NCBI GenBank assembly: GCA_016649795.1 | Contig: JAENWZ010000126.1 | Location: forward strand, 1-6,618 | Length of the DNA stretch: 6,618 nt | Direction: 5' to 3' | DNA from: Proteiniphilum sp. | GTDB taxonomy: Bacteria; Bacteroidota; Bacteroidia; Bacteroidales; Dysgonomonadaceae | In this document: positions 1-6,618 of the stretch, piece after piece | Layout: each line of letters opens with the position of its first letter | Position numbering within the stretch: the first letter of the stretch is position 1 | Program-made: the position numbers and the translations under genes | Notes under the pieces: model-generated | What the model saw: the letters and a program-made list of their open reading frames with translations, nothing else | Told to the model about the DNA's origin: nothing | The model's database searches: none

Positions 1-3000
1 CATCAGCTCCGTGGGCGGGGTGGACAAGATACAATCGGAGATAAGCAGCCGGCAATCATCCATACGCATCGATTTTAAAAGCAATGTGAATTTTAAAACC
101 ACATCGCTGAGACTGGAAGAGAAGATGAAGGAAGTATCGGCTTCGCTTCCTGCTGGTTTTAACGTGCGCGTGCAAAAGATGGATGTCTCAATGGTAAGCA
201 ACACATTTATCTCCCTGCAGATACGTGGCTCCGGAGGGGTCGACCGTGTACGCAATGTTGTGGAAGAGGAAGTGCTGTCCGAATTGGAGAATATTGATGG
301 GATCGCTGCTGTTCGGGTATTTGGCGGACGTGAGCGGGCCATTGAGATACAATTGAATAAGGAAGCAAGTAAGGCCCTGAATATCACACCCTCCAGGGTG
401 AGTAGTTTGCTGAACAGCAATGCACGTGAGAAAGTCTTTATCGGCACCGTGAAAGAAAAGGAGAGCCAATATTTCGTTCATGTGAAATCAACCTATACCA
501 AAGTGTCCGATCTGGAAAACATTGTGGTAGCTCCGGGACCTGTCTTACTGAAAGATATTGCCACCATATTTTTCGATCTGAAGGAGGAGACCTCATATAG
601 CCGTGTCAATGGAAAAGAAGCAATCTCTGTTTCGCTTGTCAACGATGCGCAAGCCAATCTTATTGACCTGTCGCATCGCACGTTAGATGTAGTTGAACAA
701 CTGAACGAACGATTGGCGCTCTTGGACGTGGAGATCGTGGTTGACTCCAATACGGCAGAAACAATGGAGAACAATATCAATCAGATCATCAACCTGGCAT
801 TGATGGGAGGGTTACTCGCGATCCTGGTACTTTGGTTTTTCCTGAAGAATGTACGGTTGGTATTTTTCATTGCACTTTCTATCCCGATTTCTGTCTTTAC
901 TGCTTTTAACTTCTTCTATTACGCGGGAATTTCCGTCAATAGTCTTACACTGGTAGGAATGGCTTTGGCAGTAGGTATGCTGTTGGATAACAGTATTGTA
1001 GTCCTGGAGAATATCTATCGCCTGTCAGGCACAGGGCTCACTGTCGGCGAATCGGTTAGCCGGGGAACAAAAGAGGTTTGGCGTTCCATTGTAGCAGCAA
1101 CGCTTACCACGGTAATTATCTTCCTGCCTTTTCTCTTCTCCGATAACTTCCTGCTGAAGCTTATGGGTAACCATATCGGCGTATCGATTATCTCTACTCT
1201 TTTGGTTTCACTTGCCGTGGCGTTGCTATTCGTCCCGATGGCGGCCTATTTGATTTTACGCAGTAAAAAAAGCGAAACGGTCTTTTATGAAAAAGTTTCC
1301 TTGATGCAACGCCCGATACAGGTATACTTTGTCCTGTTAAAGTCTTGTCTGCGAAATCCGGGGAGGACCATTTTCGGGTCCCTCGTCCTGCTTTTTGTTG
1401 TCTTGATCTTATCGCTTTCCACAGCCGTGCGGCAAAACAGGGAGGTGGATTCAGACCGTTTCAATATTTACGTTACGATGCCTGCAGGAAGCACATTAGA
1501 GAGTACTGATAATGTAGTTAAAGTTTTAGAAGAACGCCTGGAAGAGGTCCCTGAAAAGAAAGACCTGGTCAGTCGGGTAAATGAGGAAGAGGCTATGCTG
1601 ACGCTTATTCTGCAGGAGAACTTTCAAAAGATAGGGAAGCGTACAATTTCCGAAATCAAAGCTGATGTGCAGTCCAGAATCCCGGATGTAGGTGGAGCAG
1701 AGATTATTGTGGCTGATGCTACGGGTGGCGGACAAAGCAATGCAGGAGGAATGAGCGGTATGGTCGGTTTCATGAGCTTGCTGGGGATCGGTGACAATCA
1801 GGAACGGATCATTGTCAAAGGATCTGATTATGAAATGATGCAGTTGGTTGCCGAAGATATTCGATATCAAATAGAGCAACAGGAGTTCATACAAAGCACC
1901 CGCGTCTCTTTTATGCGGCGTCAGCCGGAGATCAGGCTTGATTTCGATCAGATATTGCTCACATCATATGGCATTACACGCGCCAACATTCTCACCGGTT
2001 TATCGGAATTGAACAGTGAGTTTTCATCAGGAACCACATTCAAGGTGGGTGATGAATCGTATGATATTATCATCCGGGACAAAACGTCCGAAGAAGAGGA
2101 GGAGCAGCGGAATAAACAAAAAACGATCGATGATCTCGAAGCGGTGCAGATCACGAACAGTAGTGGTGGGTTGCACAATCTGAAGGATATCGCAACGGTC
2201 AATAAAGGATACGGGCGTTCCCGCATCATACGTGTCAATCAGGACAAACAACTGGAGGTGCGTTACGGATTTTTACGGAGTATCGAACAATCCAAAACAT
2301 TGCTTGAAGGGTATCGCGCCGATATCGACCAGCTGATCGTTAACTACAATCTGCCGGCTGGTGTAGCCATCGAAGTGATCCATGAGGAAGATCAGTTTGC
2401 GGATTTTAAATTTCTTATCCTCGCCGCCTTTCTATTGATATTTATGATTCTGGCAATGGTATTTGAGTCTGTAACTACCCCTTTGGTCATTCTTTTTTCG
2501 ATTCCCCTGGCGGCAATCGGTTCGCTGATCGCACTTTTCATTACAGGAAACAGTCTCCTGAACGCGAATACATTAATGGGATTCCTCATCTTGCTGGGCG
2601 TGGTCGTAAACAACGGCATTATCCTGATCGACTATTCACAATTACTGCGGAAGCGCGGATTTAGGCGTGAACGAGCATTGATGACAGCCGGAATGTCACG
2701 TATCAGACCCATCCTTATCACAGCCATTACGACGATTATAGCCATGTTACCGCTAGCTATGGGCAACAGGGAATATGCAGGAGCCATCGGCGCACCGTTT
2801 GCCATCACTGTAATCGGGGGACTTGCATTCTCGACCTTGTTAACACTACTGATTATCCCAACCGTATATATGGGACTGGAGAATACATTGGAATGGTATC
2901 GAACGCTGTCGGTAAAAACAAAAATAATCCATCTCCTGCTATTTGTGACAGGTGTGGCATTTATCTATCTCTATGGAGAAGGACTGCTGTATCAGGTATT

Positions 3001-4492
3001 ATACTTAACGGTGCTTGCTCTGCTTATCCCGGGGGTTACCTTTTTTGCGCTGACCAGTCTGCGGCGTGCCAAAGCGGATGTCGTTGATCCGGATCAGGAG
3101 ATCCATATTGTCGTACGCAGCCTGGTGAAGATCTATGATCGTTCCGGCCGTTTTATGCGTGAATGGAACAGCGGATTGGAGATACGTCGACGTTTGGGGC
3201 TGAGCGGTGAATACCGTTCGCTGAAAGATTTTATCAATATAGCTTGGCAATTTATACTTTGGGGGTTTGGTATCTACTTCACCTACTTTTATATCGAAAG
3301 CAAATCATGGGGTTTTCTCTTCTCTTTTGTGATCTATGCCGCGACACTTAACTTATGGCATAAGATACGTACATACCTTTTCTATCGGTTCGAAGGGAGC
3401 AGGACGGTGAGATACGTGAATCGCATCATATTCTGGAGTATACCCCCATTGATCTTGTGGGGTCTTTACAGGAAACTGGATAACCTCCCGATGGTGTTGA
3501 TAATCGGAGCTTTGTGGGGATTGGGTATCGCCATTTATGTTTCGTCTCAATATCTGTATAGGAGGAATGTCAATATCGAAAGAATAACAGGCCGGTTTGC
3601 CGGATTGAAACGTTCCTATTTCCGCCTGGTCATGACCATCCCGCTAATTGGTAAGCGACGTCGACCGTTTAAAGCATTGCGTAGTGTGTCGTTTGAAATC
3701 AAAACAGGCATGTTCGGTTTGCTTGGACCGAACGGTGCCGGCAAATCGACCCTGATGCGTATCATCACGGGTATTTTGGAACAGAGCTATGGGAGCATCT
3801 GGATCAACGGGCTGGATACCCGTCTATACCGGGAAGAACTGCAGAGTTTGATCGGCTTCCTTCCGCAGGAGTTCGGGATGTATGAAAATATGACTGCCCG
3901 GGAGTTCCTCGATTATCAGGCTATCCTTAAAGAATTAACCGACAGTAATGTACGGTATAAACGAATTGAGTACGTATTGAAGTCGGTACATATGTACGAA
4001 CGAAAAGATGATAAGATCGGTTCTTTTTCGGGCGGAATGAAGCAACGCATAGGTATTGCATTGATACTCCTGAACCTGCCGCGTATTCTTGTTGTAGATG
4101 AACCTACTGCCGGACTCGACCCGCGTGAGCGTATCCGATTCCGTAACCTGTTGGTAGAGTTAAGTAAAGATCGCATTGTCATCTTTTCTACCCATATTAT
4201 TGAAGATATTTCCAGCTCTTGTAACCAGGTAGTGGTAGTGGACAAAGGGGAGCTGAAGTATTTCGGGTTACCTGAGAATATGGTGGATATGGCTGTCGGT
4301 AAAGTATGGCAGTTCCTGATCGATAAAGAGTCGTTTGAAGAAAAACTAGATAAATCACGGGTGGTGAATAATATACAGGACGGAGATCGGATACAGGTGC
4401 GATATATCTCTGTGGCAGAGCCTTATCCTGGTGCTACTCAGGTAGAAGCCAACCTGGAAGATGCTTACCTCTGTTTGTTAAAAAATATCTGA
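1..4492 (+). CDS. RND efflux permease fused to an ABC-transporter ATPase (5' end outside window)
   Basis: Probable inner-membrane exporter. The frame is open from position 2, and roughly 65-70 N-terminal residues, including TM1, lie upstream (by alignment from memory to AcrB). Numbering here takes the codon at 11 as residue 1. Residues 1-250 are periplasmic porter domain and 256-416 hold TM2-TM6, with the TM4 motif LDNSIVVLENI (D326, N327). TM7 is about 452-470, the second porter/docking half 480-795, and TM8-TM12 799-955, with VVVNNGIILID in TM10 (867-868) and RIRPILIT in TM11. Extra helices follow at about 971-989 and 992-1014, then a cytosolic stretch (1015-1072) and four more helices (1073-1182). 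A full ABC ATPase spans about 1218-1430: Walker A GPNGAGKST (1239-1247), Q-loop Q1286, signature FSGGM (1339-1343), Walker B ILVVDE (1359-1364), D-loop AGLD and H-loop H1395. The tail ending LEDAYLCLL is typical of drug-export-type ABC ATPases. The TM4 motif is HAE-like (drug/lipid type), not the CusA metal type. The substrate is unknown. The next gene encodes its likely ABC permease partner. Confidence 0.93.
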   Translation, partial: ISSVGGVDKIQSEISSRQSSIRIDFKSNVNFKTTSLRLEEKMKEVSASLPAGFNVRVQKMDVSMVSNTFISLQIRGSGGVDRVRNVVEEEVLSELENIDGIAAVRVFGGRERAIEIQLNKEASKALNITPSRVSSLLNSNAREKVFIGTVKEKESQYFVHVKSTYTKVSDLENIVVAPGPVLLKDIATIFFDLKEETSYSRVNGKEAISVSLVNDAQANLIDLSHRTLDVVEQLNERLALLDVEIVVDSNTAETMENNINQIINLALMGGLLAILVLWFFLKNVRLVFFIALSIPISVFTAFNFFYYAGISVNSLTLVGMALAVGMLLDNSIVVLENIYRLSGTGLTVGESVSRGTKEVWRSIVAATLTTVIIFLPFLFSDNFLLKLMGNHIGVSIISTLLVSLAVALLFVPMAAYLILRSKKSETVFYEKVSLMQRPIQVYFVLLKSCLRNPGRTIFGSLVLLFVVLILSLSTAVRQNREVDSDRFNIYVTMPAGSTLESTDNVVKVLEERLEEVPEKKDLVSRVNEEEAMLTLILQENFQKIGKRTISEIKADVQSRIPDVGGAEIIVADATGGGQSNAGGMSGMVGFMSLLGIGDNQERIIVKGSDYEMMQLVAEDIRYQIEQQEFIQSTRVSFMRRQPEIRLDFDQILLTSYGITRANILTGLSELNSEFSSGTTFKVGDESYDIIIRDKTSEEEEEQRNKQKTIDDLEAVQITNSSGGLHNLKDIATVNKGYGRSRIIRVNQDKQLEVRYGFLRSIEQSKTLLEGYRADIDQLIVNYNLPAGVAIEVIHEEDQFADFKFLILAAFLLIFMILAMVFESVTTPLVILFSIPLAAIGSLIALFITGNSLLNANTLMGFLILLGVVVNNGIILIDYSQLLRKRGFRRERALMTAGMSRIRPILITAITTIIAMLPLAMGNREYAGAIGAPFAITVIGGLAFSTLLTLLIIPTVYMGLENTLEWYRTLSVKTKIIHLLLFVTGVAFIYLYGEGLLYQVLYLTVLALLIPGVTFFALTSLRRAKADVVDPDQEIHIVVRSLVKIYDRSGRFMREWNSGLEIRRRLGLSGEYRSLKDFINIAWQFILWGFGIYFTYFYIESKSWGFLFSFVIYAATLNLWHKIRTYLFYRFEGSRTVRYVNRIIFWSIPPLILWGLYRKLDNLPMVLIIGALWGLGIAIYVSSQYLYRRNVNIERITGRFAGLKRSYFRLVMTIPLIGKRRRPFKALRSVSFEIKTGMFGLLGPNGAGKSTLMRIITGILEQSYGSIWINGLDTRLYREELQSLIGFLPQEFGMYENMTAREFLDYQAILKELTDSNVRYKRIEYVLKSVHMYERKDDKIGSFSGGMKQRIGIALILLNLPRILVVDEPTAGLDPRERIRFRNLLVELSKDRIVIFSTHIIEDISSSCNQVVVVDKGELKYFGLPENMVDMAVGKVWQFLIDKESFEEKLDKSRVVNNIQDGDRIQVRYISVAEPYPGATQVEANLEDAYLCLLKNI

Positions 4493-4496
4493 TGCT

Positions 4497-5213
4497 ATGA
4501 GCCTGAAAAAATATATTAACTTAACAACTGGGATTGTGCGGTATAACTTAAAGATTATATTTGCCGGTAAATTCTTCTGGTTTCTGTTGGCTGCATTTGC
4601 CTTTTTTGCCTTTTTCATGTTTCAGCAAGCATGGAACAGGGCTGAAATCAATGAAGGTTCGATCTATAATTTATTGTTGTTCCCTTGTTTGCTGCTCATT
4701 TTCTATCCGGTCGTTTTCGGTATTCAAAACGATGAAGACAATCGAATTTTAGAAATAATTTTCGGAATACCCAATTACCGCTATAAAGTATGGGGTGTGC
4801 GAATGCTGATGATTTATGTCGCAAATTATTTTATCCTGGTTGTTTTTGCTTATGTAGCCCGTCTTCTGCTTTATCCGGTCAACATATTTGAAATGGCCTT
4901 TCAGCTAATTTTCCCGATGCTTTTTTTTGGCAATCTGGCTTTTATGTTTTCGACAACCACAAGGAGCGGTAACGGTACTGCAGTCATCATGATTATTTTT
5001 GGTCTTGTTTTTTTTATTTTTATGAATGCCAATAAACAGATCGCTCACTCCTATTGGAATGTTTTCCTGAATCCGTTTTCTATTCCTTCCGACATCCATC
5101 CCATGATCTGGCAAAACACCATCCTCAAAAGCCGGCTATTCCTTGTAATCGGCGCTGTTGTATGGTTGATGGTCGGCTTCCTTAACCTTCAGAAACGGGA
5201 GAAATTTGTGTAG
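4497..5213 (+). CDS. ABC-2-type transporter permease, 238 aa
   Basis: Probable membrane subunit paired with the ABC ATPase domain encoded just upstream. About six hydrophobic segments can be seen, near residues 25-42, 58-76, 105-125, 133-151, 161-176 and 212-231, separated by short loops. The first cytosolic loop (residues 77-102) carries charged residues and a LEIIFGIPNYRYKVWG stretch. It resembles the E-x-L-x-x-x-P-x-x-R coupling region of ABC-2 permeases. The C-terminal LNPFSIP motif before the last helix, and the short basic tail, also fit that family. No ATPase motif is present. The ATG lies 4 nt after the TGA of the fusion gene, so the two are almost certainly co-transcribed and perhaps translationally coupled. 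No Shine-Dalgarno sequence precedes it, which is usual in Bacteroidota. An ATG at 4492 stops after two codons and is not a start. The length is close to that of GldF-type permeases, but I cannot assign that identity. Confidence 0.88.
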   Translation: MSLKKYINLTTGIVRYNLKIIFAGKFFWFLLAAFAFFAFFMFQQAWNRAEINEGSIYNLLLFPCLLLIFYPVVFGIQNDEDNRILEIIFGIPNYRYKVWGVRMLMIYVANYFILVVFAYVARLLLYPVNIFEMAFQLIFPMLFFGNLAFMFSTTTRSGNGTAVIMIIFGLVFFIFMNANKQIAHSYWNVFLNPFSIPSDIHPMIWQNTILKSRLFLVIGAVVWLMVGFLNLQKREKFV

Positions 5214-5271
5214 TAAATATGATGCAGCTTCATCAGATCACCTCTGTTTCATCTAATAGGTACCCCACAAA

Positions 5272-5292
5272 ACATCTATAGGTCCTATATGT
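5272..5292. repeat. Imperfect inverted repeat between convergent genes
   Basis: In the 130-bp gap between the two convergent genes, ACAT (5272-5275) plus ATAGG (5278-5282) mirror CCTAT (5284-5288) plus ATGT (5289-5292), with a CT bulge and a single central T. As RNA it would give about eight AT-rich pairs around a GTC loop. No T-run follows on either strand, so it is not a convincing intrinsic terminator, although its position suits a bidirectional stop. A second, weaker arm pair, TGATG/CATCA, lies at 5220-5235, just after the permease stop. The rest of the gap shows no gene or promoter. Confidence 0.3.
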
Positions 5293-5343
5293 AGCAGTAT
5301 CATACATTAAATAGATTCGTGCGAGAGTTCAGAAAACAAGTAT

Positions 5344-6516
5344 CTACGATAAAGTAATCAGCGCTTCTTCGCAGAGCGTGATTTTCTCCAGTCCGCTTTC
5401 GTGGACGATATAGCTGTTCTCAATACCCACCGCACCAATACCGGGTAGTACAAACTTGGGTTCCACGGCAATAGCCATTCCCGATTCAAGTATTTCTTTG
5501 GAACGGGGTGTGAGTACGGGCGGTTCATTGATCTCCAGCCCCACGCCGTGACCGATGAATTTTGCCTGCTGGGCGGTACCCATGAAATAGGGCTGCAGAC
5601 CCTTCTCCTGCACCATCTCTTCCGCCAGATGATAAAGGTCGGCACAGGGTGTTCCCGCTTTGGTTGTTTTCTCTATGGCTTGAATGATATCGATAGATAG
5701 CTGATGCGCTTTATAGGCAATATCTGGTGCCTGTTCTATCACAAATGAGCGGCTCATATCGTCCATCCAGGGACGGTAGTTACCCGCCATATCCACCATC
5801 AGCGTTGTCCCGGATACAAGTGGTGTACCGTTCGCACCCAGGGGAAGGAGCGGAGAGATACCCTTACCTCCCAGTGCAAAATCATAGGGAGAGGCCTCCT
5901 GTGCATTGTCGCCGGCAAGCATGCTTCCCATAAATATCTCCATGTTCTCCCCAAATGAGCGGAATATCCCCACCGATCCGTGAAGGCGCATCTGTCGCTC
6001 AATCTCAATCTGCAGCTCCAGATCGGTCATCCCCTTGCGGTACAATGATGGGATTAGCTCATACACTTTCGTGTGAACCGCGGCACTTTCGCGAATCTGA
6101 TTCAACTCATATTCTGACTTCACTGCACGGATTTTCCGCAGTTCACCCGAGACATTGATGATCTCCGGCATACCCAGTGCTGCCTGTAAACGCAGAAGTG
6201 AGTTGTAAGGGAGCACCTCACTTTCCGTCAATAGTCGCGCGGGTTGCGGCAGGTCTGCTTCACGCAGCATATCAGGTATCTGTTCCGGTTTTCTGATCAT
6301 CCTCACTCTCTCATCATGGATACTTGACGGGCGTTTCACAAAGAGCACCGGATCCCCTTCGGGAAACACCATCATGTATCCGTTAAAGATAAATCTGCGG
6401 AGCCAGTACTGGTTCACCGCTGAGGTGATGATGCACGCGTCGGCATGTGCATCCGTGATCGTTTGTTGCAGCTTTCTCAGCCTTGTGTCTGTCTCTTTCT
6501 TTAGAAAATTGTTCAT
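5344..6516 (-). CDS. M24 family metallopeptidase (Xaa-Pro aminopeptidase/prolidase-like), 390 aa
   Basis: Probable cytosolic metallopeptidase acting on peptides with proline in the second position; no signal peptide is visible. Numbering is from the ATG at 6516. Residues about 11-130 form the creatinase-type N-terminal domain and about 136-375 the pita-bread catalytic domain. All five expected metal ligands are present: D242 in LMVDMAG, D253 in DDMSRSF (11-residue spacing as in PepP), H323 in IGHGVGLEINEPP, E352 in AVEPK and E366 in GIENSYIV. The His usually found in GHGxGLExHE is N330, and no His occurs near the position matching PepP His243 (about P225), so activity may differ from the classical enzymes. 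The ATG is preferred over an in-frame GTG at 6564 for two reasons: a TAnnTTTG element sits between them, and the extra 16 residues do not resemble family sequence. The gene is convergent with the transporter operon and appears to be transcribed alone. Aminopeptidase P and prolidase cannot be told apart from sequence alone. Confidence 0.9.
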   Translation of the reverse strand: MNNFLKKETDTRLRKLQQTITDAHADACIITSAVNQYWLRRFIFNGYMMVFPEGDPVLFVKRPSSIHDERVRMIRKPEQIPDMLREADLPQPARLLTESEVLPYNSLLRLQAALGMPEIINVSGELRKIRAVKSEYELNQIRESAAVHTKVYELIPSLYRKGMTDLELQIEIERQMRLHGSVGIFRSFGENMEIFMGSMLAGDNAQEASPYDFALGGKGISPLLPLGANGTPLVSGTTLMVDMAGNYRPWMDDMSRSFVIEQAPDIAYKAHQLSIDIIQAIEKTTKAGTPCADLYHLAEEMVQEKGLQPYFMGTAQQAKFIGHGVGLEINEPPVLTPRSKEILESGMAIAVEPKFVLPGIGAVGIENSYIVHESGLEKITLCEEALITLS

Positions 6517-6531
6517 CGCGTTAAATTTCAC

Positions 6532-6539
6532 CAAATATA
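6532..6539 (-). promoter_or_regulatory. Putative Bacteroidota -7 promoter element for the M24 gene
   Basis: Read on the minus strand this is TATATTTG, a perfect match to the Bacteroidota -7 consensus TAnnTTTG, ending 15 nt before the ATG at 6516. No clear TTTG or TTG -33 element is found about 19-21 nt further upstream, where the sequence is GGTGGCTCAAG. Transcription from here would give a very short leader, so the call rests on the -7 match and its position only. Confidence 0.38.
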
Positions 6540-6618
6540 CGACATTCTCTTTGTCTTGAGCCACCTTCTGCTTTCCATTTTAGGCCATCTTTCCTCTAAA
6601 AAACATTAATCCGGCAGA

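Noticed and set aside
11..13. GTG at position 11 as the true start of the RND-ABC gene
   Set aside because: The frame is open upstream to the window edge (Ile-Ser-Ser), and the sequence at residue 3 matches the middle of the first porter domain, so the gene is cut by the window.
1526..2251. Minus-strand open frames inside the RND gene
   Set aside because: They lie opposite a clearly conserved coding region, have no recognisable motif and show shadow-like composition.
1..2875. CusA/CzcA-type heavy-metal pump
   Set aside because: The TM4 motif is LDNSIVVLEN rather than the VDAAIVMIEN type, and the TM10 acidic residue typical of metal pumps is absent; an HAE-like assignment fits better.
2893..3087. 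Small plus-strand frame in the linker region
   Set aside because: It overlaps the fusion gene in another frame and has no motif; the linker reads as coherent membrane helices in the main frame.
3632..3634. Internal ATG (Met1208) as a separate start for an ABC-only protein
   Set aside because: There is no stop before it in the main frame, no promoter or ribosome-site signal, and the upstream linker encodes orderly helices continuous with the ATPase.
5214..5343. Intrinsic terminator, tRNA or small RNA in the convergent gap
   Set aside because: Only weak AT-rich inverted repeats without a T-run were found, and no tRNA-like or conserved RNA pattern was seen.
5727..6158. Plus-strand frames opposite the M24 gene
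   Set aside because: They are antisense to conserved peptidase motifs and lack any recognisable feature.
6565..6618. End of another minus-strand gene upstream of the M24 gene
   Set aside because: All three minus-strand frames close within this short stretch (for example TAA at 6580-6582), but there is too little sequence to tell coding from non-coding DNA.

Overview
The window most likely comes from a Bacteroidota (Bacteroidales-like) chromosome. Coding sequence is dense and of moderate GC. Starts lack Shine-Dalgarno sequences, and a perfect TAnnTTTG promoter -7 element lies just upstream of the first ATG of the minus-strand gene. The phylum call is inference from these signals and from the style of the proteins; no marker gene is present.

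Layout: (1) Positions 1-4492 (+) hold one open frame that enters from upstream of the window. It encodes an RND-superfamily export pump whose C-terminus continues, without any stop, through extra membrane helices into a complete ABC-transporter ATPase. (2) Positions 4497-5213 (+), only 4 nt downstream, encode a small six-helix ABC-2-type permease, the natural partner of that ATPase. (3) Positions 5214-5343 are a short AT-rich gap between convergent genes, with weak inverted repeats only. (4) Positions 5344-6516 (-) encode an M24 (pita-bread) metallopeptidase of the Xaa-Pro aminopeptidase/prolidase type. All five metal ligands are present, but two catalytic-type histidines are replaced. (5) Positions 6517-6618 hold its putative promoter and short upstream DNA with no supportable gene.

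How the genes may work together: the fusion protein and the permease look like one operon that combines a proton-type RND pump and an ATP-driven ABC exporter. RND pumps of this class normally work with a periplasmic adaptor and a TolC-like outer-membrane channel. Any such genes would be upstream of this window and are not visible. The RND part has lost two of the residues that carry protons in E. coli AcrB. The ABC part appears to have its first beta strand separated from Walker A by a four-helix membrane insert. These points make the RND-ABC fusion the most interesting item here. The M24 peptidase is transcribed convergently and is probably unrelated.
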